Positions 32,520 through 42,088 are shown, counted from the stretch's first letter. The stretch: DNA of 64,000 bases from Henriciella sp. (GCA_013213785.1 JABSPZ010000005.1:186001-250000); one strand, 5' to 3'. The notes: generated by a model not told the origin, from the sequence alone. Numbers and translations: made by a program.

Positions 32520-34061
32520 TTAGAAGAGGCTGCCTTGATCAGATCCGTCTTTTTTAGGCGCTGGTTTTGCGGCTTTTGGTTTGGGTGTTTTCGTCGCCTG
32601 ACCCGTCGGGCTGAGATTGATTTGCCCATCGGCGAGGGTGAGCCCTACTTCCTTCTCGTCTGCAACTTGGCTGATGGTTCGGAGCACTTTGCCGTTTGCA
32701 TCTCTGACAATGGCATAACCGCGCTTGATAGTCGCCTGATAGGAGAGGGTTTCGAGGAGTTTCTCCTCAGACGCGAAAGCTCGATGTTTCGCTGCGAGTA
32801 TCCGGTCTAAGGCAGGGCGAGCCCGGCGAGCTGTGTCCGAAAGGGCCTTGCGGGCACGGCGCGTATCAGAAACGAGTGGCTCTGGTCTCAGGCGGGATGC
32901 ACTTCGCGCAAAGGCAATCCGCTTTTTTGAGGCGGCTTGCGAAAGACCTGCGCCGAGACGTGAGGCGAGTGTTTCAAGCTTGCCCTGTTTTTCGCGGACA
33001 ATCTGTTTTGGGCTGACGAGTCCGGCGCCAATAGCATCGAGGCGCGCGCCGCGCCGCTCAACTTGGGTCTCCAGGGCGCGAGGCAGTCGTTCACCGACCG
33101 CATCGAACCGCTGGCGTTTGGTTTCCAGAAGGCGTTCTGGACGCGGCAATCGGGTTGCCTCTACACGCTCCGCGCCGCGTCTAATATTGCGGACAAGCGC
33201 GCGCTTTAAGCGTTGGCCAATATCATCAAGTTGGAGCTGCAGCTCCGACCGAACAGGAACGGCAATCTCTGCCGCGCCGGTTGGGGTTGGCGCACGCGCG
33301 TCCGAGACGAAGTCTATCAGTGTTGTATCGGTTTCGTGCCCGACGGCCGAGATGAGTGGGATCTCGCTTTCGAAGGCGGCGCGAACCACGTCTTCTTCAT
33401 TAAATGGCCAGAGATCTTCGATAGATCCGCCGCCGCGGCCAACGATCAGAACGTCTGGACGGTCGGCGCCAATCATCGCATTGAAGCCGCGGATCGCCGC
33501 CGTAATTTGAGGCGCTGCGGTATCACCTTGGACGAGTGCAGGCCAAAGGATCACGCGGACGGGGAAGCGATCCCGGATCCGGTGGAGAATATCCCGAATG
33601 ACGGCGCCTGTGGGTGAGGTCACAACGCCAACGGTTACCGGAAGGAATGGCAATCGTTTTTTGTGATGCTCGTCAAACAAGCCTTCAGCAGTGAGTTTCT
33701 TTTTGCGCTCTTCCAGCAGAGCCATGAGCGCGCCAACGCCAGCTGGGCGCAGGCTATCTGCAATGAGCTGATAATTCGATCGTCCCGGATAGGTCGAAAG
33801 CCGTCCGGTCGCGATGACTTCTAGACCTTCTTCTGGGCGGAAGGGGAGGCGGGGCACTTGGCCCTTCCACATGATCGTATTCAGGACCGCTTTATCGTCT
33901 TTGAGGTCGGCGTACATATGGCCCGATCGCGCGATGGTCACTCGGCCTAGCTCGCCGCGCACTCGGACATGATCATAGGCGGTCTCAATCGTTCGTTTGA
34001 GCGCCATAGAAAGCTCTGTGACAGAGAGTTCTGGCATATTGGAAGCGGGTGAATCGGCCAT
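32520..34061 (-). CDS. xseA: Exodeoxyribonuclease VII large subunit
   Basis: This 513-residue large subunit degrades single-stranded DNA with XseB and takes part in repair. The N-terminal OB-fold domain (LSVTELSMALKRTIETAYDHVRVRGEL to MWKGQVPRLPFRPEEGLEVIATG) leads into the catalytic domain with VGVVTSPTGAVIRDILHRIRDRFP and VLIVGRGGGSIEDLWPFNEE, then ISAVGHETDTTLIDFVSDARAPTP. The C-terminal part is a long coiled-coil region rich in Arg/Lys/Ala. The last about 35 residues are Lys/Pro/Ala-rich. xseB is not adjacent. Confidence 0.95.
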   Translation of the reverse strand: MADSPASNMPELSVTELSMALKRTIETAYDHVRVRGELGRVTIARSGHMYADLKDDKAVLNTIMWKGQVPRLPFRPEEGLEVIATGRLSTYPGRSNYQLIADSLRPAGVGALMALLEERKKKLTAEGLFDEHHKKRLPFLPVTVGVVTSPTGAVIRDILHRIRDRFPVRVILWPALVQGDTAAPQITAAIRGFNAMIGADRPDVLIVGRGGGSIEDLWPFNEEDVVRAAFESEIPLISAVGHETDTTLIDFVSDARAPTPTGAAEIAVPVRSELQLQLDDIGQRLKRALVRNIRRGAERVEATRLPRPERLLETKRQRFDAVGERLPRALETQVERRGARLDAIGAGLVSPKQIVREKQGKLETLASRLGAGLSQAASKKRIAFARSASRLRPEPLVSDTRRARKALSDTARRARPALDRILAAKHRAFASEEKLLETLSYQATIKRGYAIVRDANGKVLRTISQVADEKEVGLTLADGQINLSPTGQATKTPKPKAAKPAPKKDGSDQGSLF

Positions 34062-34109
34062 GCTTTCTACCTAGCGGTACATTCCAGGCGCGTCATCCCG
34101 CATTCGGCT

Positions 34110-35789
34110 TTAGCGATCGGGATGCTGTATGGTCAGATACTGATTGGCGGCGATGTTCGTCATGTCAGTTGTGGCCCCATCAGGCCATACTACGCGAAGC
34201 GCGTCGACCTCTGCAGCATCTCCCAGTCCGAAATACTGAACTGTGGAATTGTGTGAAATGAAGTTCGAATTCACCCCGACAAGACGCGTTTGGGTGACTC
34301 CAGAGATTGTGATCGAGACCAAAGCGCCCACACCGAACGTATTGGGGGCTCTGCCTTCTAAGAGTACTGAGAGCGCGTTCACGCCGGACAATTCGTTCGT
34401 CCACAGCATTGCGGCCTGCTGGTCGTCGAGTGTTAGCAGCAAAACATCCACATCCCCATCGGCATCAAAGTCGTCGCATATCACGCCCCGACCCTGTTCG
34501 GTGTCGAGCATGTTCGAAGTGTTCGCCATGTCTTCGAAGGAGCCATCTGGGTTGGACATCCACAAACGCGATGTGTCGTCTGCATAGGGGGAGTTATTAG
34601 GATCCATCCCAACGTCCCAACCATTCGTCTGATAGATATCCAAGCGTCCATCAGCGTTGAAATCCGCGAAGCACGACCCCCATCCCCAGCCGCCTTTATC
34701 AACATCCTGGGCTTCGCTTGGATAGGTGAAGTTGCCGCCGATGTTTTGGTAAAGGCGGTTGCCGTCGATTGATGAAGCGAACCAATCCATGTCGCCATCA
34801 CCGTCATAATCGCCGATCGCTGCGCCCATTCCGTTCGTGTCGGTAATTATGGTTGGGTCGGTTATGTTGGTGAAAGTGCCGTCTCCGTCATTTATGAAAA
34901 CTCGAGAGGAGCCAAAATCGGCAACGCTCAATAAGTCCTGATCGCCATCGCTGTCGATGTCGGCAAAACCTGGGGCGAATGTGTAATCATGGTCCTCGCC
35001 CAAGACCCCACCAGTTCGACCTAGGCCAAGCTCGGCTGATATGCCGGCGTCTTGGCTCACGGCCGTAAATCTAATCGTCCCGCCGATGGTTTCATTCCGC
35101 CAAAGCGTTTCGGTCTCTCCGGGGTTGTTTCTGTCGCGAGGCGTACCCCAATGCGCCATGGCGATATCCAGGTCACCGTCGCCGTCATAGTCTCCTAATG
35201 CGGCAGAGATGGTGTGGGGCGATGACATGAAATCGAAACCAGACCCGGCCGTGACATTCGTGAATCGCCCGCTGCCATCATTTTGGAAGACTTGCGATGG
35301 ATCATTTTCGAGGCCTCCAATGAACAGGTCTAGGTCGCCATCGCCGTCTAAATCACCGAACACAGGGCCGCTCTGTCGATAGGTTTCCGACGCAGATTTC
35401 GCATAGGCGAGCCCTGCACTCGCTGCATCCTCACGAAAGCCCGCACCGCCCTGATTCAGGTAAAGCAGGTTGGGGCTGGTATTGCCTGGAACAATGAAAA
35501 CATCCAGGTCGCCATCAGCATCAATATCACCCACCGCGCCGCCACCCGCGAACAGGCGTATCATCGGGTTCATGTCGTCAGAATAGCCGGAGCTAAACGT
35601 GATTCCGCGCAAGCTCGCTTGTTCTTCAAACCGCGTCGGCTCAGTGGATTGGGCTGCTGGCGGAGGCGGGGGTGGTGACGGAGGCGGTGATGCCGAAGGT
35701 GTGACTGTTGGCGTAGATCCACCGCCGCCGTCACATGCGGTAATGAAAAGCAGTGCAAAAAGAGAGATTGATCGCTTTTTGGATTTCAT
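34110..35789 (-). CDS. FG-GAP/VCBS repeat lipoprotein with ASPIC/UnbV domain
   Basis: The 559-residue product has a lipoprotein signal (LFALLFITAC, Asp at +2) and a Pro/Ser-rich linker. It then has at least seven FG-GAP/VCBS blades, each with a calcium loop such as DIDADGDLD, DLDGDGDLD, DYDGDGDLD, DIDSDGDQD, DYDGDGDMD, DFNADGRLD and DFDADGDVD. The C-terminus is an ASPIC/UnbV domain (GVGALVSITISG to VVWPDGATTDMTNI). CRTAC1-like proteins of this architecture are beta-propellers at the cell surface, often linked to adhesion or carbohydrate binding. The start is ATG 35789; a GTG at 35804 is also possible. Confidence 0.9.
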   Translation of the reverse strand: MKSKKRSISLFALLFITACDGGGGSTPTVTPSASPPPSPPPPPPAAQSTEPTRFEEQASLRGITFSSGYSDDMNPMIRLFAGGGAVGDIDADGDLDVFIVPGNTSPNLLYLNQGGAGFREDAASAGLAYAKSASETYRQSGPVFGDLDGDGDLDLFIGGLENDPSQVFQNDGSGRFTNVTAGSGFDFMSSPHTISAALGDYDGDGDLDIAMAHWGTPRDRNNPGETETLWRNETIGGTIRFTAVSQDAGISAELGLGRTGGVLGEDHDYTFAPGFADIDSDGDQDLLSVADFGSSRVFINDGDGTFTNITDPTIITDTNGMGAAIGDYDGDGDMDWFASSIDGNRLYQNIGGNFTYPSEAQDVDKGGWGWGSCFADFNADGRLDIYQTNGWDVGMDPNNSPYADDTSRLWMSNPDGSFEDMANTSNMLDTEQGRGVICDDFDADGDVDVLLLTLDDQQAAMLWTNELSGVNALSVLLEGRAPNTFGVGALVSITISGVTQTRLVGVNSNFISHNSTVQYFGLGDAAEVDALRVVWPDGATTDMTNIAANQYLTIQHPDR

Positions 35790-35943
35790 CGGAATGGATC
35801 TCACTTTTAGTCAGTTACACTGAACTGTATGCCCAATCTCGCTAAATGCCAATGTCCTGAAATGCGCAGTTTGAAATTCAAAATTATGCAAAAAGATGCG
35901 GAGGGCTTGATCCTGAACGCACGAGGGTGCATGGGCTGGCGCC

Positions 35944-37233
35944 ATGAAAATACTTGTTGTCGGATCAGGCGGCCGTGAACACGCCTTGGCTTGGAAGATC
36001 GCGCAGTCTGAGATTGTCGATGAAGTGTTCTGCGCGCCTGGAAATCCTGGTATGGATCAGGTTGGGCCATGCTTCGAAGTTGACCCAACCGACTTGCACA
36101 AGATGCAGGAATTGGTGCTGCAGCTCTCTCCAGATTTGGTCGTGATTGGCCCCGAGGCACCGCTAGCGGTCGGGCTTTCCGATGCGCTACGCGCACGTGG
36201 GTTCGATGTCTTTGGGCCGAGTGAGAAAGCCGCGCAGCTCGAGAGCTCCAAAGGGTTTTCAAAAGACCTTATGAAGCGGTTCGATATTCCGACAGCTGCA
36301 TATGGACGGTTCACTGACCTCACTGAGGCTTTGGATTTCCTTGAAACCATGTCGCCGCCTTATGTGATCAAAGCGGACGGCCTCGCAGCTGGCAAAGGCG
36401 TTGTTATCTGCGATGAGCTGGAAGAGGCAGAAAACGAAGTCGAAGCGATGATGACCGGCAAATTCGGCGATGCGTCGACTGAGATCGTCATTGAGGAATT
36501 CATGGAAGGCGAAGAAGCCTCCATTTTTGTGCTCACCGATGGCGACGGGGCGATCTATTTACCACCTGCGCAGGATCATAAGCGCGTTGGCGACGGTGAT
36601 ACCGGGCTCAACACGGGCGGCATGGGCGCCTACGCGCCAGCGCCAGTGGTCGATTCTCGCATGATGGAGCTCGTGCAGACTTTGATCGTCGAGCCGCTGC
36701 TCTCCGGTATGGCGGAAGAGGATATGCCATATCAAGGCGTGCTTTATGTTGGGATCATGGTCACGGCTGCTGGTCCGAAAGTGGTTGAATTCAATGCACG
36801 TTTCGGAGACCCAGAGTGTCAGGTTCTGATGGCAGGACTTCCGGGGGACATTGTTCCTGCGCTTCTAACTTGTGCGACGGGCGGCTTGGTTCATGGGCAT
36901 CGCGAGATCGCTGAAATGATGGGCGTAAATGCTTTCCAGCCTAGCGTCTGCATTGTCATGGCAACTGAAGGATATCCAGAGTCTTACCCCAAAGGGTCGA
37001 TTATTGAGGGCGTTGCCGATGCAGATGCTGTCGACGGCGTCACCGTCTTCCATGCGGGAACCGATCGTGACAGCGATCAAAAGCTGATCGCCGTTGGTGG
37101 GCGAGTGCTTGGGGTCACAGCGGTTGGATCAGATCTCAAAGACGCGGTATCTCGCGCCTACGCTGGGGTCGACAAAATTGACTGGTCACAAGGCTTTAAT
37201 CGTAAAGACATCGGTTGGCGGGCGCTGAAATAG
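35944..37233 (+). CDS. purD: Phosphoribosylamine-glycine ligase
   Basis: This 429-residue GARS enzyme catalyses the second step of purine synthesis, joining glycine to phosphoribosylamine with ATP. The N-terminal segment VVGSGGREHALAWKIAQS, then GPSEKAAQLESSKGFSKDLM, the ATP-grasp VIKADGLAAGKGVVIC, and QDHKRVGDGDTGLNTGGMGAYAP are all family hallmarks, as is VVEFNARFGDPECQVLM. No ribosome site is evident. The ACT-domain gene overlaps its last base. Confidence 0.96.
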   Translation: MKILVVGSGGREHALAWKIAQSEIVDEVFCAPGNPGMDQVGPCFEVDPTDLHKMQELVLQLSPDLVVIGPEAPLAVGLSDALRARGFDVFGPSEKAAQLESSKGFSKDLMKRFDIPTAAYGRFTDLTEALDFLETMSPPYVIKADGLAAGKGVVICDELEEAENEVEAMMTGKFGDASTEIVIEEFMEGEEASIFVLTDGDGAIYLPPAQDHKRVGDGDTGLNTGGMGAYAPAPVVDSRMMELVQTLIVEPLLSGMAEEDMPYQGVLYVGIMVTAAGPKVVEFNARFGDPECQVLMAGLPGDIVPALLTCATGGLVHGHREIAEMMGVNAFQPSVCIVMATEGYPESYPKGSIIEGVADADAVDGVTVFHAGTDRDSDQKLIAVGGRVLGVTAVGSDLKDAVSRAYAGVDKIDWSQGFNRKDIGWRALK

Positions 37234-37640
37234 TGGCCGAGTCCGATCTTTCCAAACTGCTTGGAACGCTCAGTGTCCTTCGGCGCGATGGCGTCTGGCG
37301 GTTTGAAACGATCGACAAGGACGAAGCGTCTTGGGCTGAATTGGTCTCGCTGCGAGATGTGCGCAACATCGCCATGCTGTTCCAAGAAAGCGAAGGGCTA
37401 ACGGTGATCACATCAGCAGAAGACTCAACACCTGACGCAAATCGCTGGGTTTGGCTTGAGCTCAGCGTCTACTCGGATCTTCAGGCGGTTGGATTCCTCG
37501 CGAAAGTCGCCGCAGCGCTGACCGAAGCAGACGTGCCGTGCAACGCCATAGCGGCTTATCACCACGATCATATTTTTGTTCCAGAAGCAAAAGCGGACGC
37601 CGCCATTAGCGCAATTGAAGCCTTGAGATCACAGGCCTAA
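37233..37640 (+). CDS. ACT-domain protein
   Basis: The 135-residue product starts at a GTG whose first base is the last base of the purD stop (AAATAGTGG), so translation is coupled. It contains tandem ACT-like halves: an N-terminal WRFETI ... LVSLRDVRNIAMLFQESEGLTVI and a C-terminal ACT_7-type WVWLELSVYSDLQAVGFLAKVAAALTEADVPCNAIAAYHHDHIFVP. ACT domains bind amino acids and regulate metabolism; this stand-alone form (DUF2241/ACT_7 type) has no known ligand. A TTG 18 bases upstream is an alternative start. Confidence 0.82.
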   Translation: MAESDLSKLLGTLSVLRRDGVWRFETIDKDEASWAELVSLRDVRNIAMLFQESEGLTVITSAEDSTPDANRWVWLELSVYSDLQAVGFLAKVAAALTEADVPCNAIAAYHHDHIFVPEAKADAAISAIEALRSQA

Positions 37641-37718
37641 CCCTGCGTCTGACTTGTCGCGCGCGGCTGCTTCGCTAAACAGATCTCAAGCAACACAATC
37701 ATCCTTGGGAGGCACGCC

Positions 37719-38807
37719 ATGGTACATAGCGGCAATGCACAGGAAATGTTCACCGGCACAAAGGATGTGGCCGATACACACAAGTTCAATGAAGCCAATC
37801 TCGAAGCCTGGATGGCAGAGCACGTTGAGGGCTTTGAAGGGCCACTGACGGTGAAACAGTTCAAGGGCGGACAGTCCAACCCGACCTACAAGCTGTTCGC
37901 GGGCGGCAAAACTTACGTGATGCGCCGCAAGCCACCAGGAAAACTGCTGCCATCCGCTCATGCTGTGGATCGCGAGTTTCGCGTCATCGACGCGCTTTAC
38001 CCGCTCGGCTTTCCGGTCGCGCGTCCATATGGACTCAGCATGGACGAAAGCGTTGTTGGGACGATTTTCTACATCATGGATTGCGTCGAGGGCCGCATCC
38101 TGTGGGATGGCACACTGCCAGATCTGGAGCCAACAGAGCGCCGTGTAATCTATGAGGCGAAAGTCAAAACCTTCGCCGAGCTCCATAATGTCGATTGGCG
38201 GGCTGCTGGCCTCCAAGGCTTCGGCAAAGAGTCTGATTACATCGCGCGCCAGACGCATCGCTGGACGAAGCAATATGTGGCGTCAGAAACGAAGAAAATC
38301 CCTGAGATGGATGCGTTGATCGATTGGCTGCCAAAGAACATTCCCGCGGGAGACACAACAACCATCGTTCACGGCGACTATCGCCTCGACAACATGATCC
38401 TACACCCGACCGACCCGAAGGTTATTGCGGTGCTCGATTGGGAACTTTGTACGCTCGGCGATCCGCTTGCAGACTTTACCTATCACTTGATGAATTGGGT
38501 AATGCCAAGTTCTGATCCGGCGCGTGGGGCGCTGGTCGATATTGAAGACCTCAAAGCCTACGGCATTCCGACTATGGAAGAGTATACCGCGCTTTACTGT
38601 GAGCATACGGGCCGCGATGGCTTGCCAGAAGTTGACTATTACTTCGCTTACAACGCGTTCCGCCTGGCGGCGATTTGTCAGGGCATTGTGGGCCGCGTTC
38701 GCGATGGCACCGCGTCAAACGCGTCTGCCGCGACGATGGAGGCGCGCGTCGCGCCGTTGGCAGAGTTCGCCGCTGACTGTGCCCGTAAAGCGGGCATGGA
38801 AGGATGA
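37719..38807 (+). CDS. APH-family phosphotransferase (ACAD10-N-like)
   Basis: This 362-residue kinase-fold protein belongs to the aminoglycoside-phosphotransferase superfamily, in the branch found with acyl-CoA dehydrogenases (ACAD10/11 N-terminal part). Key motifs are KQFKGGQSNPTYKLF (nucleotide loop), YVMRRKPPG (Lys/Arg strand), VHGDYRLDNMILHP (Brenner motif with catalytic Asp) and VIAVLDWELCTLGDPLADF (metal Asp). ACAD10/11 homologues phosphorylate 4-hydroxyacyl-CoAs during catabolism of hydroxy acids, so a similar role is plausible. GGAGGCACGCC precedes the ATG. It overlaps the next gene by ATGA. Confidence 0.88.
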   Translation: MVHSGNAQEMFTGTKDVADTHKFNEANLEAWMAEHVEGFEGPLTVKQFKGGQSNPTYKLFAGGKTYVMRRKPPGKLLPSAHAVDREFRVIDALYPLGFPVARPYGLSMDESVVGTIFYIMDCVEGRILWDGTLPDLEPTERRVIYEAKVKTFAELHNVDWRAAGLQGFGKESDYIARQTHRWTKQYVASETKKIPEMDALIDWLPKNIPAGDTTTIVHGDYRLDNMILHPTDPKVIAVLDWELCTLGDPLADFTYHLMNWVMPSSDPARGALVDIEDLKAYGIPTMEEYTALYCEHTGRDGLPEVDYYFAYNAFRLAAICQGIVGRVRDGTASNASAATMEARVAPLAEFAADCARKAGMEG

Positions 38808-39733
38808 GCTTCGACACGCTGATCACCGAACAGGATGGCGTTTTCTCGGGCCCGTTTCGCGCACCGGCGAATATGCTGATCGAGCAGGAATATGGCGGTC
38901 ACAAATCTATCCACGACGATGCTGAGGCTGAACGCCTCGGCTTCAAAGCGGGCCCGATTGAGGGGCCAACGCACTTCAGCCAGTTTGATCCGCTCCTCGT
39001 TAAGCTTTGGGGCAAAGACTGGTTCGAGCGCGGATGTATCTCTTGTCACTACAAGAATATGGTTGTTGAGGGTGAGGAGGTTCAGGCCTTCGTACAGCCT
39101 GTGTCTGATACCCGAGCTGATTGCTGGGCGGTCAAAAGCGATGGCACTCCGGTTCTAGAGGCATCAGCAACGCTTGGGCCAGATCACGGCGAGACCTTGC
39201 TTGAGGCCCGAATGGCGAAGCTTCGCCCGGCTGGAGAGTTGATCATCCTTTCTGATTTATCGGTTGGGATGGTCGGAAAACAGGATGAGCCAATTGCCAT
39301 GGCTGCGGACCAGAATATGGGCGCGCTGTATCCATTCTCGCTAACGGAAAAGCTCGCAAAGATCACGGAACGAACCGCTTGGTTCGATGACGCCGAGGCG
39401 TCGCCATGGGGCAAACCGATTGTGCCGACTGAGATGATTAGTGTGCTGGCGGAATACTCAAACCGTATGGCTGGTTTTCCGGTGAAGGGGCCTACCATTG
39501 GCCTGTTCGCCGATTTAGAGATTCGCTATGTAAACGGCCCGATCTTTGTCGGTGAGCCATATCTCATCCGCCGGGAGATCGTGGCGCTTTCTCAAGGGCG
39601 GCGAACCGAGAACTATTGGACTCGTACACGGATCTTCGATGAGACGGGCACCACACAGATGGCAGAAACGCTGCTCAATCACGGTGTCCTCAAACACTCA
39701 TACGAGGCTTATCCGCCCGAGTTGCTTGTTTAG
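38804..39733 (+). CDS. MaoC-like/hot-dog-fold protein coupled to the phosphotransferase
   Basis: The start overlaps the phosphotransferase stop (ATGA), so the two proteins are made together. The 309-residue product looks like a double hot-dog protein: ANMLIEQEYGGHKSIHDDAEAERLGFKAGPIEGPTHFSQF resembles the first half of MaoC-type hydratases, and YVNGPIFVGEPYLIRREIVALSQGRRTENYWTRTRIFDETG is a hot-dog strand set like those of thioesterases and hydratases. Whether the hydratase His/Asp pair is intact could not be settled. It probably acts on an acyl-CoA handled by the kinase partner. Confidence 0.6.
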   Translation: MSFDTLITEQDGVFSGPFRAPANMLIEQEYGGHKSIHDDAEAERLGFKAGPIEGPTHFSQFDPLLVKLWGKDWFERGCISCHYKNMVVEGEEVQAFVQPVSDTRADCWAVKSDGTPVLEASATLGPDHGETLLEARMAKLRPAGELIILSDLSVGMVGKQDEPIAMAADQNMGALYPFSLTEKLAKITERTAWFDDAEASPWGKPIVPTEMISVLAEYSNRMAGFPVKGPTIGLFADLEIRYVNGPIFVGEPYLIRREIVALSQGRRTENYWTRTRIFDETGTTQMAETLLNHGVLKHSYEAYPPELLV

Positions 39734-39767
39734 CTGAAGGGGCGGCTCGTATGTGGGCACCCCATCC

Positions 39768-40622
39768 TCAACTACAGTCAGCCTCATCAAGTTTGTTGTC
39801 GAAGATATATGTTTGATCTGAGATAGGATTGGTAATCTCTTTGTACCAAATATTATTGGGATCTTCCCAATTTTGCGCGAAGGCCTCGAGACGGATGATT
39901 TTGTCTCCGAGATACGTTTCCAAATGTGTGGTATCGAGCATGCCCCAATAGTCTTTGGGATCGACCCTGCAATCGAAGTCTAGAGCCGCTTCCAGCATTT
40001 TGTCGCTAATTGTTTGAATGTAGGCGACATCGACATCCTGTCCTTCGAGATGATCCTTCATATGGTTCATCCCGCTATTGTGCAGCACATAGCCAAAGTC
40101 ATAGCCCATCTGGGCCGCGATGAGCGCCATGGGCGGCGGCGTCGCGCCGTCTTTTTGCCATCCCCACCAAGTTCGAAAGTCCATCATGGTGATGCCATGC
40201 ACCGCGATATGAGCGGTATGGTGGATATGGACCTGGTCCAAACCTGGTAGAATGACCATCGCGCAGGCGGACATACATTGACCCGCAATCACGACGGGCT
40301 CTCCGCGATTGTCTAGAATTGTGCTCATACCCCGCGCTGTAGCGACGTTTCCGCCAGGGCTGGTAATGATGATCCGGCTTGCTGCTGGCAAGCTGTTTAG
40401 CTTCAGGAACTGTTCGGGAAATATCGCTGAATTATAGCAAATAACGTTGGTGTCCTCGAGCATCGAAACACCCTTAGTTTCAAGACACTGCTCGACGAGT
40501 GCGTCCGTCTCGGGGTCAGGCGAGTCGTAGGCGTTAATGTCTTGCGCATTGGCTGCGCAAGCCATTGTTAGGCCAACGAGCAAACCCGTCGTCGAGGAAA
40601 TCATTCTAAGCCAATTTTTCAT
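39768..40622 (-). CDS. Secreted ClpP-fold protein (COG3904-like)
   Basis: The 284-residue product has a signal peptide in its N-terminus (MISSTTGLLVGLTMACAANA). The core reads LPAASRIIITSPGGNVATARGMSTILDNRGEPVVIAGQCMSACAMVILPG, the pattern of periplasmic ClpP/crotonase-fold proteins of COG3904 with the conserved SACA segment, where Ser would be the nucleophile. A His follows in VHIHHTAHIAVHG. Whether it is an active protease is unknown. The start ATG at 40622 lacks a clear ribosome site; 40604 is an alternative. It diverges from the amidohydrolase gene. Confidence 0.7.
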   Translation of the reverse strand: MKNWLRMISSTTGLLVGLTMACAANAQDINAYDSPDPETDALVEQCLETKGVSMLEDTNVICYNSAIFPEQFLKLNSLPAASRIIITSPGGNVATARGMSTILDNRGEPVVIAGQCMSACAMVILPGLDQVHIHHTAHIAVHGITMMDFRTWWGWQKDGATPPPMALIAAQMGYDFGYVLHNSGMNHMKDHLEGQDVDVAYIQTISDKMLEAALDFDCRVDPKDYWGMLDTTHLETYLGDKIIRLEAFAQNWEDPNNIWYKEITNPISDQTYIFDNKLDEADCS

Positions 40623-40655
40623 AAGTATTAGATGGAGGAAAACTTCGTCAAATCC

Positions 40656-40679
40656 AAGGCACTCACGCAAGTGTGCCTT
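40656..40679. promoter_or_regulatory. Inverted repeat in the divergent region 40623-40723
   Basis: AAGGCAC (40656-40662) and GTGCCTT (40673-40679) form a perfect 7-bp inverted repeat with a 10-base spacer that itself contains CACT...AGTG pairing. It lies midway between two divergent genes for exported proteins, so it could be a shared operator. Confidence 0.4.
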
Positions 40680-40723
40680 GCCCAAGCGGTGTTTCGACGC
40701 CACAATTGGCTGATTGGGAGAAT

Positions 40724-42019
40724 ATGATGAAATCACTTTTGAAACTGGGCGCAGCCGCTGCGCTCATGCTTGCCGCGTTTGGAGCAGCGCAAGCTCAAGA
40801 AACCAAAACCGTTATCGAAGCAGGGCATCTCTTGGCCGTGCCTGGAAATGGTTATTTGAAGGATCGATCTGTCACGATCGAAAACGGTAAGATTGTAAGT
40901 GTCGAGCGCGGGTTCCGCGATCAGCCGTCTGATGTTCGTGTTGTCAATCTACGCGATGCCTATGTGCTGCCTGGGCTGATCGACAGTCATGTGCATCTAA
41001 CGAGCGAGTTTTCACCCACTTCGCGCGTGCGAATGTTGAGCGATTCCGAAGTTGATCTTGCCTTAAACGGTGCCTCGCATGCCTATAAGACGCTGCTCGC
41101 AGGCTTCACCACGGTCCAAGATGTTGGCGGCGCCAATGAAGCGATCTTCTCTCTGCGCGACGCAGTAAGGTCCGGTAAGGTAGCTGGACCTCGTATTCGC
41201 GCATCAGGATCTGCAGTGACCCCAACGGGTGGTCATGGTGATGCAAATGGATTCTCCCCAGCGCTGACAAAGATCTTCACGGGTCCGAATGCTTGTAACG
41301 GCGCAGACGACTGCCGCCGCGCGGTTCGTGAGACCATCCGCTCCGGCGCGGACGTAATTAAGATCACGGCGACGGGCGGCGTTCTGTCGAATACGAAAGC
41401 GGGCCTGGAGCAGCAATTTTTCGATGACGAGATTGCTGCCATTGTCGACACAGCGGCTATGATGGGGCGCAAAGTCACGGCTCATGCGCACGGCAAAGGC
41501 GGGATCGAGGCTGCCCTGCGAAATGGCGTTCAGTCGATTGAGCACGGTACTTATCTGGATGATGAAACCATCGCTTTGTTCAAGGAAACGGGAGGCACAT
41601 TGGTGCCAACCGTGCTGGCAGGCGTCACCGTAACAGGGTGGACTGAGCAGCCTTGGCTTCCTGCACCTTCAAGAGAGAAGGCGGCCATCGTGGGGCCGCT
41701 TATGCTAGATATGCTGAGCCGCGCGAGAGAAGGCGGCGTGAACGTTGCTTTCGGAACCGATACCGGTGTTTCCAAGCATGGCGATAATAGCCAGGAATTC
41801 GATCTGATGGTCCAAGCTGGGTACACGCCTGAAGAAGCTATTCGTACTGCAACTATTGTTGCAGCTGAGCATGTCGAAATGTCAGATCAGATCGGAACCA
41901 TCGAGGCTGGCAAGTTTGCTGACATGGTCGTTCTTCGTAATGATCCATTACAAGATGTGAGCGCTTTAAGAGCCATTCGATTGGTTATCAAAGACGGTAA
42001 GGAGTATCGACCGCAGTAA
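40724..42019 (+). CDS. Secreted amidohydrolase (Xaa-Pro dipeptidase/imidazolonepropionase-like)
   Basis: The 431-residue product has a Sec signal peptide (LLKLGAAAALMLAAFGAAQA). Metal-site motifs of the amidohydrolase superfamily are intact: HxH in LPGLIDSHVHLT, the bridging Lys in GADVIKITATGG, His residues in VTAHAHGKGGIEAALRNGVQSIEHG, and the catalytic Asp in AFGTDTGVSKHG. Secreted enzymes of this subgroup include prolidase-like carboxypeptidases acting on Xaa-Pro or N-acyl substrates. GGGAGAAT precedes the ATG at 40724; MM gives a choice of two starts. Confidence 0.9.
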   Translation: MMKSLLKLGAAAALMLAAFGAAQAQETKTVIEAGHLLAVPGNGYLKDRSVTIENGKIVSVERGFRDQPSDVRVVNLRDAYVLPGLIDSHVHLTSEFSPTSRVRMLSDSEVDLALNGASHAYKTLLAGFTTVQDVGGANEAIFSLRDAVRSGKVAGPRIRASGSAVTPTGGHGDANGFSPALTKIFTGPNACNGADDCRRAVRETIRSGADVIKITATGGVLSNTKAGLEQQFFDDEIAAIVDTAAMMGRKVTAHAHGKGGIEAALRNGVQSIEHGTYLDDETIALFKETGGTLVPTVLAGVTVTGWTEQPWLPAPSREKAAIVGPLMLDMLSRAREGGVNVAFGTDTGVSKHGDNSQEFDLMVQAGYTPEEAIRTATIVAAEHVEMSDQIGTIEAGKFADMVVLRNDPLQDVSALRAIRLVIKDGKEYRPQ

Positions 42020-42088
42020 TCGCTTTGACAAAGCCCCCTAAACAGACAAATTGTCTGAGTAGAGTTTGCGTAAATACCGGGGACAAAT

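Noticed and set aside
42022-42034. GCTTTGACAAAGC hairpin after the amidohydrolase gene
   Set aside because: Loop too small and no T-run, so not called a terminator.
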